This document shows, piece after piece, positions 22,725 through 35,024 of a stretch of 64,000 bases of DNA (positions within the stretch are counted from its first letter, which is position 1; every line of letters starts with the position of its first letter). Location of the stretch: NCBI GenBank assembly GCA_914767715.1, contig OU612075.1:10046001-10110000 (forward strand), written 5' to 3'. A model generated the notes under the pieces. The model saw only the letters and a list, made by a program, of their open reading frames with translations. It searched no databases and was not told the origin of the DNA. A program made the position numbers and the translations under genes. This DNA is from Membranipora membranacea. Its lineage: Eukaryota; Bryozoa; Gymnolaemata; Cheilostomatida; Membraniporidae.

Positions 22725-25700
22725 TTGTTTACTGGTTATTTGTTAACCTGTTTGGCCAGTTAACCATACCCCTGCACCATTCATTTTAATTCATTTATAT
22801 CCGTTCCATTCTTATGTCTTGATGCAATGATATAATCAATCAGTTGTGGCCATTTAAGCAGGCCATAAAAATACAATTTTGATCCCTCACCTCTTAATGG
22901 TTTCCTCATAGAAATTTATCTTTGCAACCATCAATTTTGCTTTTCAGCTGAGTCACTATGTCACTGCTAAAAAAAAGACAATTAACACAGATTGGAAAGG
23001 CCATAAAATTTCGCAACCAGGAAATGTTTAATTATGTCAATTAAATTTGAAGCAAATATGGTGTTGCCTTAGAACCCTAACCTTAGATCGAAAACGCCAT
23101 GTCCACACAACTGGAACTTGTCTTGATACGCCAGCTCAAACTATGGATCTGCATGGGTGACCTCTATCAGCTTCTTGATCCCTTTCGAGTGAACGGGCGT
23201 TCATGGTAATCAACGGACTCACTCTTTGTTGATCATGTTTGAATTAACTGTTTGTTCAACTTATATTCTTGTTTAGCTACTTTCTCGTTTAGCTACTTTC
23301 TCGTTTAGCTACTTTCTTGTTTAGCTACTTTCTCGTTTAGCTACTTTCTTGTTTAGCTACTTTCTTGCCCAATATTTATCTTTAGGCCCCTATTTCAAAA
23401 CTGAAGCATCACTAAAATTATAAAGCGTAGTGCATATATTATCGTCCCGGGGAAAGTTCACTCAAACGTAAGGTGACGTTAGCAGAATATTGAAGGGCTA
23501 GGCCACCAAACCTGAGAACCCACAGTGTCTGAGGTTTACAGTGAGGAAATGGAGGAGCACTGGAAGCCCGCCAACATTTTTGGAGCAAATCCACCCCTGG
23601 GAACTTATTGTAATCTTCAGCAGTTTCAGCACCTTAAAGCCTTATTTAGCTTTATCAGTGTGATGATCAATAAGAAAGTAGAAATAAGACAATTACATGA
23701 TAGCTCCAATGCTTTTGTCTTGTTCATAAGCTTTGATTTATAACTTGCTTGCTTGCCCCTTATTTGTAATTGATCATTTGTCAACGTCTGACAAGGATTC
23801 ACGGCAGACAGCTCAGTCTACCCACTTTGTTTCTCTACTCTTTCTATTTCGTACATTACTTCATAACTACACCATAGTTATTCTGCCATCGATTGTAAGG
23901 TAAGAACATTACACTTATGACAATTGTCGTGTTGATCGTGGGAATGTAACTGCCTTGATTTTATAAGAAACAAAAATTGAAGCAACATTTACTTGGCACC
24001 CTGGTGTGTCTGCGCTGTGGATAGATTTTCACAGGAAGTGAGCCATTTTAGCAGAGTTTTTTCTTTCTGTGTTTAGACTAACTCCAGTTCCAACATATTT
24101 TTGAGCTCAGCTTGAATAGCATCTTAGATGCTCGGTGCACAGAGAGCCTCATCGCCTCATTATCTATTTTAAATGATGATATATACACCAAACAACAAAA
24201 AAGGCAATAAATTATGAGAATATTGACCCTTTTTAACTGTAAAAAGTATACTACCCTATCTACTTTCTACAAATTCAGTCATAACACCTCGATACGTTGA
24301 TTAAGGGACAAATAATGGAGTTTTATTTGCAAAATGTATGCATGTTTTTCTTTCTTAAAGTCGGCAATAAATCGATGCTTGAAATTCATTTGATAAAAAA
24401 TAATCAAAAAAAACATTTTACATAAAGGAAATGACTAAAAATCACTATACTTATCAATAAAGAAATAATTCATCAGTTTCTTTGTTCTGGCTTTCGGCCT
24501 CTGCGTTTGCAATGGCACACGATTCTTTTTGCTAGTCTTCCGCCAGTGTATAGTTGAAGAGTTGAATGGGTGGGATTGGTTGGAAAATATAGTGTCCAAA
24601 GCAGTTCTTGACAGGTTGCAAACAAACTGTTCCATCGGAGCAATGTGATAGCTGATGATTGCTTCTTCATATGATGTGTTTGAATTGATGATTTTCAGTG
24701 CCTGGTGTTCGATTTTTATTATTTTATCTTTGCGAGCCTCGATAGTAAGAAAGCCTCAGACTAGACAGGCCTAGTTGTATAATACAACATCAGCCAAGAT
24801 GCATTGAGACCTAATCGCTTGTGTTCTTGCATACAGTATATAGTTTACTATCAAGTTTAGTACATACACTCTCGTTATGGTTGGAGAAAGCCAGCTGCTT
24901 ATCAAAAACCACTCTGAACAGTTTATCATCCATACAGTTGTCATTCAGACTCATACTCATACTCACTCACTCACTCACTCACTCATACTTAGACTCTGAC
25001 ATCGTCAGGTGCGAAAATAGTAACTTTGAGTGTTAAATAACAGTACCATTCGCAAATTTGTTTAACCTGTCACGGATTGGATTGACTATTGCATGACGTA
25101 GTGAGATGATCAATTGGCTAACAAGTTTGCTCCAAATGTTGTTATCAACCATCATTTTTTATATATCTCCTTAGATGTCTGTTTATAAATGCACTATTTA
25201 TCCTTGTTCTTGTTCAGAACATGTACATGTATGTCTTCCCTATGAAGTAATTATGATGTGGTTCTGGCGTTAGGTTATTCACATACTATATAGAAGAAAT
25301 ATAGTTTAATAATAAATATTTGCCCATGATTCAGTTTCAAGAGCGATCTGCTAAACCGTTTCGTTGAGTGAGCAGATTTTGGTTTGTGTATGTATCAGCC
25401 AGTAACATGGGGTTATTTTGGTGTTATGGTTGGGTAGCAGATATGACCAATAAACTCTTTTTTGATCCTTGTATCAATATGATGCTGAGCATTGAGAGAA
25501 ATAAAACGACAATCGGAGAGCAAGGCAGGGTTCGTGGCTTGTTAGCCGCGGGTTGTTAGTGGATTTGCTTAGGTGTGCAAACAATCAACTGCCATAATAT
25601 AATGACGAACTTATGAGACTGCTAAGGAGAAATTTAGCAATGGCAAGGAAGTGAAATTCACAATTCTTTCTTTTCTGCTAAGAGTAGGAGGGAAGTTATG

Positions 25701-26249
25701 AACATTTATAATAATACTTGGTGATGATGGGCATGCAAATTTGGTAGGTTCCATCAAGATTACTTTGGGTATGAGAGTTATCCCATCTGACCCAAAGAGG
25801 AAACAGTTACAAATAAAACATGATAATTGTTACAATTACACAGGTGATTTTGTTCCTTGTTTATGCAAAAGGAGGATTACAAATTTAATAATGGGTATAA
25901 ATAATCAAATATCTATTTTTACTCAGATTCTGTGATAGTGATCATTGGACAACAAGAAAAAACGATGATTTAATGCCAAGTAACAGGAGGTGAATTGTTT
26001 TTAAGTTAAAACTAGTTGCATTTGTGAGAAGGGAGTAAGAATTGGAGGAAATGCAAATTGTTTATTTTTTCAAATTCTTGATATAAAAGTATAAGTATAG
26101 TATATGAAACTATGAATATTTTAGTAAATAAAGTGTCCATCTTCTATTTAGCAATTTCTAGTAACAGTTTGAAAAAATGATGCTACTCAGGGTATTAGGT
26201 TTCAAATAATTCGTTATAACTGAATAGAGTTTGTTATAAAGCTCTTCAT
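22725..26249. other. No gene recognised; two short tandem repeats
   Basis: At 23272-23372 there are six copies of the 16-bp unit GTTTAGCTACTTTCTY. At about 24957-24990 there is a (CTCA)n run. I found no exons, including none for the missing front of the orphan BRICHOS copy. Confidence 0.55.
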
Positions 26250-28493
26250 TTAAGGTTGACCAGGTTGGCCTGCTGAGCCAGGTTGACCACCACACCCACA
26301 ACCACAGTGGCAATGACAGTGGCCATCATGACAGTGACAAGGACAGTGATTAGCTCCTGGTTGTCCACGTTTCACAATCACATGATCCTCTTCTCCGCTT
26401 ACAACTGCTAGAAAATGCAATAAAAGTCAATATTTATGTATTTTATTTTGCTCTTTCATTGGTCAAAGATTTTTAAAATAGTGGAAAAGTCAGAAAGGAT
26501 GCGGGCTGCTGAGCATTTTAGGGTACAGTTTAGAGTTGAGCCATTGTATAGCACAAAAGAGAAACTATGGATCCAATCCTTTATTTCTTTTTATCACCTC
26601 AAAGGTAATATTTGTTTATTATCACGTACCTCCGTCACCATTGTCAGGTTGTCCCGGTAGTCCAGTTTGAGGTTTTGGATGTTCAACCATCCACTGGTAG
26701 CCTTCAGTACAATGTTCATCTGCTCTTGTTGAGATGAAACTGGTGTCCTCAATCATTCCAGGAATGACTTGATAATTGGCGTCATAATCTATCGTCATAT
26801 TCACATTGTGACCATCTCTTCTCTGCAGAAAATCTTCCATACCACGACTGGTGATGGAGGTTGAATCGGTGACCATAATTACACATTTACCAGTTTCCAG
26901 TTTTGTAATATGGAGCCCCTGCAATCATAAAGAAATGTGAGTGTTGGTGTAGTCAAGGTTATTATTCAGTCAAAAGGCAATATACAAACAACTTAGGACC
27001 TAATCATTTTGCTTCCAAAACATAAAAAAGTCCAAATAACGCCAAATTTCTCATCTCATCATAATGGGTTACATTACATCACAGCACCTTTTGATACATA
27101 GTGATATCATATTGTGATCTTGATGTTACTGAAATAAAAAATTAGGGGCGTGCAAGCTAGTATATCTTCACAGGTTGGGAGAAAAAAACTGTGATCAGAA
27201 ATGTGCATTAGAAATTCACAGCAAGCCCTTAAAAGCGTTCGGGATGGGATGGCGATACAATCGCCATTCCGAATACTTTTAAGGGCTGGCTGTGTAGAAA
27301 ATATGTAAGGGTTTTACAATAACAACAATCATTTATATCAAAATGAGTCTTTAGCATTCAGTTGTTGGTTGATTTGTCTAAAATTACATGAGTATACCTT
27401 GCCGTAGTCCTGTAGATTGAATGAGCCGCCAGCTCCAACATAGACAGCTACGCTCTCTTCTTTATTGTACGAGATGGTCTCATCACCAAGAGGCATCTTC
27501 AAAGTGATCAAAATAGTACTTAACATTTGAAAATAGATTGTGAGACTGCCATCTGTACCATGATATATAACTTGATGGTCAACAAACATTTCTCAATTTT
27601 CCAAAGTCCAAAAATCAAATTATATGCACAAAGTTTGTGATTGCTCTAACGTTGACCTAATGATAACACGGAGTAAGGATATAAATCCTTACTTTGTGAA
27701 TATATCATTTGTTGATGACTCTAACTCTATATTTGATAGACCCATCTTTGGCACCATAAATACTTGCATTCTTTTCATTAAAATAAGGTTCAATCACTAC
27801 TTCAGGGTTCTTCCATTCCACTCTACGTTTACCCACCTTATCAGTTCCAACTAGGTGTATAGTTTCCTGGATATCAGCAGAACCAGATCTCTGAGCTCGG
27901 CTCACACAGACACCAGAACTCAGCTGTACATAGATTAGTGTGCTCACAGTACCAACCAGTAACAAACAAAGAAGAAATGTACTACCAGCAAGAAACTGCC
28001 ATCTGGATGGTCTCTGGTGCTGTAATAAATAATATATATGTATATAGTATTATAATTTGGTGTACATTTCAGGTTTTGTACCATCTTAAGTCAGGAAATA
28101 TATAGTCTGAAACCCAGAATGAATACTCTGAAAGGCAAAGGAAATACAAGCCATGTTATAATTATTTTGTCAAACAAATCAAATCATGATGGTATGTGTT
28201 CACATTGTTTATTCAAAATGTTATCGAAGTAATTTGACAAAACTGAAAAGTGCTGGTTAACTTATAAAAAAAGTTCTTATAGGATGTACATGGCAAGGAT
28301 GGTTTTAATTGTATGACACATCGGATGATTTTAAGTAACAACAAAATACAACCGTAGTTTTAGATCTCAGTAGAAGTTGATTGGCTAAGATTGCTGCTGT
28401 CGGCATCATACTCCCGTCTCAGAATGATATCCGATGAGATTATAAATACAGCTCAGGCTGAAATACACCTACCATTACTTTCTCGTCCTCCAT
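26250..28493 (-). CDS. BRICHOS-type type II membrane protein with Cys/His-rich tail (copy 1, 249 aa)
   Basis: Exons 28493-28473, 28019-27837, 27496-27398, 26918-26630 and 26407-26250 close from ATG to TAA. The start (MEDEKVM) is chosen because copy 2 has the same exon (MEDGKYM) in the same phase; an earlier ATG at 28570 is out of frame. Layout: short cytosolic N-end, membrane anchor at residues 15-40, linker, then a BRICHOS-like domain (about 75-190) with the expected Asp (D98) and two Cys (C113, C171). Next come a GQPG stretch and the dibasic site IVKR (208-211). The last 38 residues hold eight Cys and six His plus Gly-Gln-Pro repeats. By analogy to ITM2/Bri proteins the BRICHOS part chaperones the tail, which a proprotein convertase could release. 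BRICHOS assignment rests on architecture and spacing, not on a search. A possible AATAAA lies at 26066-26061. Confidence 0.8.
27208..27290. repeat. Hairpin element in an intron of BRICHOS copy 1
   Basis: GCAAGCCCTTAAAAGCGTTC, then GGGATGGCGAT, is followed by its imperfect inverse (ATCGCCATTCCGAATACTTT, then TAAGGGCTGGCT). Looks like a small MITE. Confidence 0.6.
27661..27707. repeat. Hairpin sharing the core of the 8935 palindrome
   Basis: TGATAACACGGAGTAAGGAT, a short AT loop, then the inverse. Its core is the same as in the perfect palindrome at 8935-8974. It overlaps the end of the read-through frame behind exon 2 of BRICHOS copy 1. Confidence 0.55.
27726..27836 (-). other. Possible in-frame exon extension in BRICHOS copy 1
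   Basis: Downstream of the donor of exon 2 the frame stays open for 43 more codons. An AGA|GTTAGA donor after exactly 37 codons would keep phase 0. The added peptide (ending NASIYGAKDGSIKYR) resembles the next exon's pattern (SVAVYVGAGGSFNLQ). Copy 2 has no such extension. Confidence 0.3.
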
Positions 28494-28570
28494 TGTCTGC
28501 TGTCTGAGTGTGCTGTACTGGTGTTCTAGCTGGCTCCCTCTCCTCTGATGATGACTTGCCGTCGATCATT

Positions 28571-28580
28571 GTTTATATAG
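28571..28580 (-). promoter_or_regulatory. TATA box of BRICHOS copy 1
   Basis: CTATATAAAC about 80 bp upstream of the ATG. The equivalent CTATATAAGC is kept upstream of copy 2 at 35024-35015, and in both genes it is followed at once by AATGATSGAC. Confidence 0.6.
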
Positions 28581-28599
28581 CAGGTTTGCCAATTAATCA

Positions 28600-30745
28600 C
28601 TACTGGGTATCAGGAAGTGTCAATCAGGGAGTATCCTCATCATTCTAATTTTCACCAGGTACACCTTTGACATATTGATTAATTGCATGTTTTCTTTCGA
28701 TATTTATTATTTATTTTAATCTCCCAGGGGTCTGCAGCTTTACCAAACACCTGTGCAGACCACAGACTTGGAGGATTAATATCTATTTTGTTATGCAATT
28801 TTCAATCTTTCTGGCACTCAACCTTCAACAGTTTCCCTGTGTTTTCCTTGTGTTAAGTAACCACTGAATGTTTTTCATCTGCTGAATCATCATTTATCTG
28901 CTGAAAACAGGCAACTGGAGGCGGTGTAACAATGCACACTAGGTTTTGCAATGAGGAAAGATTCTTGCGACAGGAATAAATTTGCTCATTAACAAAGGCT
29001 ATCTTTGTTTGTAACCAAGTTTGTGATGGTAAGCCAAAGGAACAAGGCAATCCAGGCCCCATGCTGCTAAAATGCTATGGCTATTAGTTAACAAAATTGA
29101 TTTCCATATCTACAATAGCATCATTAGCTTTGTTTTGCCAAACAAAGGGCTTGCAAAAATAGCCATTCCCTAGTAGCATTCTAGAAAAGCCCAAATCGTC
29201 GACGTTGAAGGCATATTATTACTTTTTGCAGTTTTTTAAACAAGTCAATTTCCCGGACTATATCATTCATGCTAGTAGGGACAGCCAATCAAATTAATTT
29301 CAGATGACTCACTGTGTTGAGTATTCTAACTGGACGTTTATGCTATAATATTTCCGTTCCATGAGAAGAATTTAATTCAACAGCAGCACGTGTTAGGCAC
29401 ACTAGGGAATCACTTGCAGAAATCATATGGCTATAAGTTTACTTTAAACTTCAGTATAACTAATATAAACAACTTACATGATTGTGTTTTTCCCTTTGTT
29501 TTATTTAGAATAATACACAGAAAAAATTACATGGGGTGCGTTAAGGCAGTTCCAATCGTAGAGCTATCATATGACTCTATGGTGTCACATTTCAACATTT
29601 TGGGGTACTGGGTATTATGTAAACAGTACTTGGAATTCTCCCTTGTTGATTTTGGCAAACATCAACCAGTGGAATACCCAAATGCATCTGTAAAGGTTTT
29701 ACTCAGCTTTTGAGCAAAACAGAGTTGCAGACAGTCGGCACTATGGGTACTATGGTACCAATTATCAAATTTATATTTACAGCGATAAAAATTTGACTTG
29801 CCATTAATTTGCAGAACAACACTCCCCACCCACTGTGAGCATATCTGAGCAGATATTGGTCGGTGTATGTAAAACTTGTTTAATAATTTAGAGAACTTGC
29901 TCGTAACTACAACAGCTAGTTTCAAGGAGTTTTTCTGACACATGTACTTGACGATTGCCTTGTGCAATGCAATGCTCAACGCTTAAATTGTTAACTCCCA
30001 TGAACCTGCTATAAACAGGCATATAAGAGTTGTATAACTACCCTTTGTTAGATTTTGCTATGAAAAAATTCTTGTAACAGAATAATTTAGCTCAATGGAT
30101 AAATCCAAACATTGTATTATACAGTGTTGTGTTGGATTGGTTACTTTTCACAGAGCCACCTATGGGAGCCTCAACCACTTAACCACAGAGACATTTCTGG
30201 TCCATGCATCTCAGCTTCTAAAACTTGTTGAGCTTTTTCTAACAAAATAGGGTAACAAAAAATATGTGGGACCCAAATTTGCGGCTCAGTGGCCAGTTTA
30301 CAATGTCCTTTCATGTAAAGCTTTTTGTGAAGAAGGACATTTATGTATTGCTCTCATATAGTTTACAATATCATAGGAGTAATGGTGAGTTTTTTTTCCA
30401 GCTTTGGACTAGGTGTAAGCCACCAGTGCAGTTGTATGACTACCATTCCACAGAGTATGCTTGGCTGATGACAGCAGCTAGAGATATTTCATACAAACTG
30501 ATGAATTATGAAGTTTTGACTTTGCTTGAATGCGAATTATTTCTGTTTATTTATGATAATGAAAAAATAATAAAAGTTGCAACAGAATGCAATACCATAC
30601 AAAATGTCTATTCTCTATATATAGCAGTTAAAAAAGCAGCATGAAAATAAGACAATTCATGTGATACATATTTTAATGAGAAAAATGCACAATCATTTTT
30701 ATGTTATGATGGGAGAAAGTTTGTAATTTGGCTCTTTACTTATGG
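28600..30745. other. Spacer between the two BRICHOS genes; copies of a duplicated upstream block
   Basis: Blocks at about 28897-29005 and 30004-30110 match the region upstream of copy 2 (35270-35375): CTGCTGAAAACAGGCA, then GARGAAA-TTCTT, then AGAATAAATTNGCTCATTAA. No exon recognised. A 126-codon open frame at 30264-30644 (+) has no features I can support. Confidence 0.5.
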
Positions 30746-33700
30746 TTAATGACATTCGAAATGACAGTCAAAGAATCCATGGCAGTGAAAATCGCAAAAC
30801 TGTGCAGCAAGTATCTCAGCTTGTCCGTTACTGCGCTTGACAATCTCATGTTCTTCTTCTCCATTTATAACCGCTAGAAATTAAAACAAACATGGTAGTT
30901 GCAAATGTGTTGGTGGAAACTTGGTAAGTGAAAAGACCTAAATAAGACAAGCTGTTTTTTCTTGTGATTGCTGTTAAGAACTTAGGCAAAGAAGAGAAGA
31001 TCTTTTACTCCTTGCTCAGGCTACAGCTAAGTGTTGAAATGAGGTCATGGTTAGCAATAAGGAAAAAATGAGATAGATAAATATTTTTAATTTTTCATCT
31101 CAGGAAATTGCTTGTTTAGGTATTTATTATTATTACATACCTTCTCCAACTTTTGGAACCACCCACTGGTAACCTTCAGTACAATGTTCCTCTGCTCTTG
31201 ATGAGATGAAACTGGTGTCCTCAATCTTTCCAGGAAGAGTTCGATAATTCGAGTCGAAACCTATTGTAGTGGTAACTTTCTGGCCATCTCTCCTCTGCAG
31301 AAAGTTTTCCATAGCGCTGCTGGTGATTGAGCTTGAATCGGTAACCATAACTACACATTTAGCAGTTCCCCGGATATTGGTAATGTGAAGCCCCTGCAAT
31401 GATGAAAGTTTCTAATATATATGCAGGTTCAAATTTGGGCTGCACTGTCTTCACATGACATTAATCAATCACGACAGTCTCAAAGCCTTGAATTTGTCAA
31501 CCTTTTCGATCAGACCAGCAAAATTCTTTTCAGCACTTTCTTTCAAACTTAATTGTTCAACACCCAATTGAAGAAAAGCAGTCATGAAATGATATGCGCT
31601 TGTTTTTGGAGTAGAACTCAGGCTTGGTACACATTTCATCTGTACTCGGGATCGAGAGTCATGTTCACATATTGGCAAGGGGGCGACTCCGATGACCGGT
31701 GACCTTAAACTCGGTTCAATATGATACTTAATTGGGTGTAATTGGATGAATGGTCACCCAAAGAAAGAATGTTCTCTATAAATCGTTGTTTGAAAATTTT
31801 TGCATTGACACAGATCTCTGTTATGATTATGACAATTGAAAAGAAGTTTGCAGTCATCAATTGTTGATCGGTTTAGAAATAAATGAATTTACCTTCCCAA
31901 AGTCCTGTAGATTGAATGCGCCATCAGTTCCAACATAGACAGCTACGCCCTCTTCTTTGTTATATGAGATGGACTCATCTCCAAGAGGCATCTTCAAATG
32001 ACAAAATTAGTTTAGGCCAGAAGCAGCTATAGCATAAGTTGTTATGGCACGGACAATATTTGATGGCAGGATACTGATCACGGTTTATACTTCATTGGTG
32101 TATGTTCTGTAAAATTCACCGGGTTTACCCAGTTGTAGTGGTCATATTTAGAAATTAAAAGGTGTTTTGTTTTGGCATTATATGTGTGGGGAAATAACTC
32201 CCATTCTGTGTAATCTAAGTAATCTAATCATCAGGGAATTCCAGGTTGAAATTGCATTGTGGGATTTTGTTGACATGGCAATTAATTCACCAAGTAAACT
32301 TGGAGAGAAGGCTGCTCGTATCAGACCAGCACAAATTGAAAAATTTCAATTGAATTGTGTCAAACTTCTTATGGGACTAGTATCAAAGATTATAAATACT
32401 TTGATGGCAGGATACTTGATGCTAGTATGATATTGTATGGTCTTAAGACCACTGTCTTGGGGCAATTACAAACAACATTTTTGACGTTTCAATTGCCTCT
32501 TATGTCATTTTTGGGCTGGATATCTTTTGCATAACACATGAGCAAAGAGTTCAATGAGTGCCTCACTTTCTAGAAAGAAACCAAACTGTCAGAGTCTGAA
32601 AAACTTAGATATGCCAGCTTCGCATACTTTCCTAACATGCTAATGACATGATATGGGGATATGCGGTAGCGCTGTATTACATCAACCATCTCATGCAATG
32701 ATAAAACATATACAATGTAGAACCCAGTACTTTAGTCTTGACTTGTGCCAACTGCATCAAACTCTTGACTTCCCACTAATCACATATCGATAGTGTGAAT
32801 ATTTGGGATATGCAGTAGTGCTGCGGCTGACCTCTTCAACTGGGTACACACTTTTTTCCTACATCAAATTTGTCTCACGCTATCGTGTTTTGAGCAGTCT
32901 TATGTCTAGGCTGCTTTTTGTCTTGTTCTCGTTGAGATGTAGTGCTGTCGCTGACCACCTTTTAAAATGATGTGATATAATATCTTGTTAAAATCATACA
33001 TATAGTCGTGTTTCCTGCTGACCATATGAATCACTTAACATTTCACTTACCTAACCGATTGTGAAGAAAATTGCAGGTATGCTGCCGCGCTGCCGCTGAC
33101 ATGACTGCTACAACCGGGTACAGTCTCAGTTTTGGATTCAGCACATTGTTCTACCCTAGATATACCCTTGTTTTAAACTCGTAACATTTCACTTATTATT
33201 AGCGATTTTGAGAAAATTTGCGATATGCTGCCGCGCTGCCGATCTTCTGCTGACATGATTGCTACGACTGGGTACACTAGACCAAGTTTGGTCCATTGGC
33301 CTGCATTCCGAGCTGTGGCTCCCGATCCACTGGTCACGCCGCGGCGTGACCAGTGGATTGGGAGCAATAGGCATGCAGGCAATTGGATAAAACTTGTTCT
33401 AGGTTACACCCTATTTCTTTATATTCAGCACGTTGTTATACCCTTGAAACACCTTTTTTTTAAACTCTTAATATTTCACTCATTAAAAGCAATTTTTAGA
33501 AGAAATGAGGATATGCTGCCGCGCTGCCGCTGACATGATCGCTACAACTGCGTACACCTTAATTTTGGATTCACCACGTTGTTCCACTCTAGAAACACCT
33601 TTTATTGAATTCTTAACATTTCACTTATTATATGCAATTTTGAGAAATATTGCGGATATGCTGCCGCAAGACAGTATCATACTAACCTCATAAAGATCTG

Positions 33701-34953
33701 ACATTATACTTATTGAAAATTTAAAATTTGTCCTGATCTAACACGAGCAGACTTCTGCAAGTTTACTTGGTAAATAAATTGGCAAGTCAACAAAATCCCC
33801 ACAATGCAGTTTCAACCTGGAATTCCCTGAAGATTAGATTAGTAAGATTACACAGAATAGGAGTTATGTCCCCACACATAAAATGCAAAAACAAAACACC
33901 TTTTCATTTATAAATATGACCACTACAACTGGGTACACCCGGTGAATTTTACAGAAGAAACATCAATGAAGTATAATATGCGATCAGTTTCCTGCCATCA
34001 AAAATTGTCCGTGCCATTATTTTATAGAGCAGTTACAGCTAGGCTGCTTCTGGTCTAGTTTGCTATTTGACAATTACGATTATTTCTATAATGTTAATTT
34101 TATTTTAATGCATTAATTATGATGGTTGATCAGTTAGATATAATGTTAACGTAACAATATATATTTTTGGACTACAAATTGAACCAAAAAAATGTTACTT
34201 GCACCGTAGACAGTAGGAGAGGGTGATGGGAAGCCCATCAGTCACACATAGTGCGTATCCTACATATGATACATAGCACCTGCCCAATTACTTGGCTATA
34301 GGTGTTTTACCCACCTTATCGGTTCCAACTAGATGGATAGTTTCCTGGATGTCTGCAGAACCATATCTCTGAGCTCTGCTCACACAGGCACCAGAACTCA
34401 GCTGTACATAGATAAGTGTGCTCACAGTACCAACCAGTAACAAACAAAGAAGAAATGTACTACCAGCCAGGAACTGCCATCTGGAAGGTCTCTGAGCCTG
34501 TAAAATTGAACATACATTAATATATCAGAACTTGAGCAACAAATGTCCTGAATCGATGACTCTGACACTCTCAAGTCAATATAATTCTGTAGTCAAGTCA
34601 ATAACTTGGTAGTCAAGTTACAACTAAGTTCCAAGTAGCTATACAATCAAGGTATTAGTTCATGTTCTAATTGAAAACAAAATTGCAGTGTTCTGCACAT
34701 AAAAAAATGATAAGGAAAATAATATCAAAATCAAAGAAAGTTGTACAAGATTGCTGCATTTCTGAGTAGTTTTTAAGATGCACAATGGTTGAGGTGGTAA
34801 TTAAAAACAAAGTGCGCAAATGGGTGACAATGTTGCCTTTTGCTAGCAGACGACTGCTGCAGAAATTTAACCCATTGGAAAAAATTAATAGGCTACATTT
34901 TTATAAAACAAATTGTCAGTAAAGAAGCCTACCATGTATTTTCCGTCCTCCAT
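30746..34953 (-). CDS. BRICHOS-type type II membrane protein with short Cys/His tail (copy 2, 227 aa)
   Basis: Exons 34953-34933, 34497-34315, 31991-31893, 31393-31141 and 30873-30746 close from ATG to TAA, with the same phases as copy 1 (0, 0, 0, 1). Exons 2 and 3 are nearly identical to copy 1 (same anchor, same NLQD(F/Y)GK end), so this is a recent tandem duplicate. The BRICHOS part keeps its Asp and two Cys (C114 and the Cys of EEHC). The fourth exon is 36 bp shorter, without the PQTGLPGQP stretch. The last exon keeps EIVKR (195-199), but the tail is different: 28 residues with four Cys and four His (CDFHCH, then CHFECH) and no GQPG repeats. A 2-kb fold-back element lies in the intron between exons 2 and 3. 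Secreted-peptide role is inferred only. Confidence 0.8.
32014..34055. mobile_element. Fold-back transposon, 2.0 kb, in an intron of BRICHOS copy 2
   Basis: The left arm (AGGCCAGAAGCAGC onward, about 32014-32370) and the right arm (about 33720-34055) are inverted copies of some 340 bp. Shared blocks include ATGGCACGGACAAT, CACCGGGTTTACCCAG/CTGGGTACACCCGGTG and ATTTATAAATATGACCACTA on the right. A 6-bp TAGTTT flanks both ends (32008-32013 and 34056-34061), a likely target-site duplication. The inside holds about seven degenerate copies of GGATATGCTGCCGCGCTGCC, then GCTGACATGATCGCTACAAC, then TGGGTACAC (32653-33680). No transposase is visible. Confidence 0.75.
33295..33387. repeat. Short palindromic element, GC-rich centre (copy 2)
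   Basis: ATTGGCCTGCATTCCGAGCT...CCACTGGTCACGCCGCGGCGTGACCAGTGG...GCATGCAGGCAATTGGAT. The centre is a long perfect palindrome. It is related to 15905-15997 and is inserted inside the fold-back element above. Confidence 0.75.
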
Positions 34954-35014
34954 TTTCTGCTGTCTGAATGTGCTATACTGTTCCTCCTTTGATAGTAACT
35001 AACTGTCCATCATT

Positions 35015-35024
35015 GCTTATATAG
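35015..35024 (-). promoter_or_regulatory. TATA box of BRICHOS copy 2
   Basis: CTATATAAGC about 65 bp upstream of the ATG, in the same context as in copy 1. Confidence 0.6.

Noticed and set aside
30264-30644. 126-codon open frame (+) between the BRICHOS genes
   Set aside because: No motif, no signal peptide, no splice context; length is possible by chance in this interval.
32167-32430. 87-codon open frame (+)
   Set aside because: It lies in the left arm of the fold-back element and is not conserved as a frame in the right arm.
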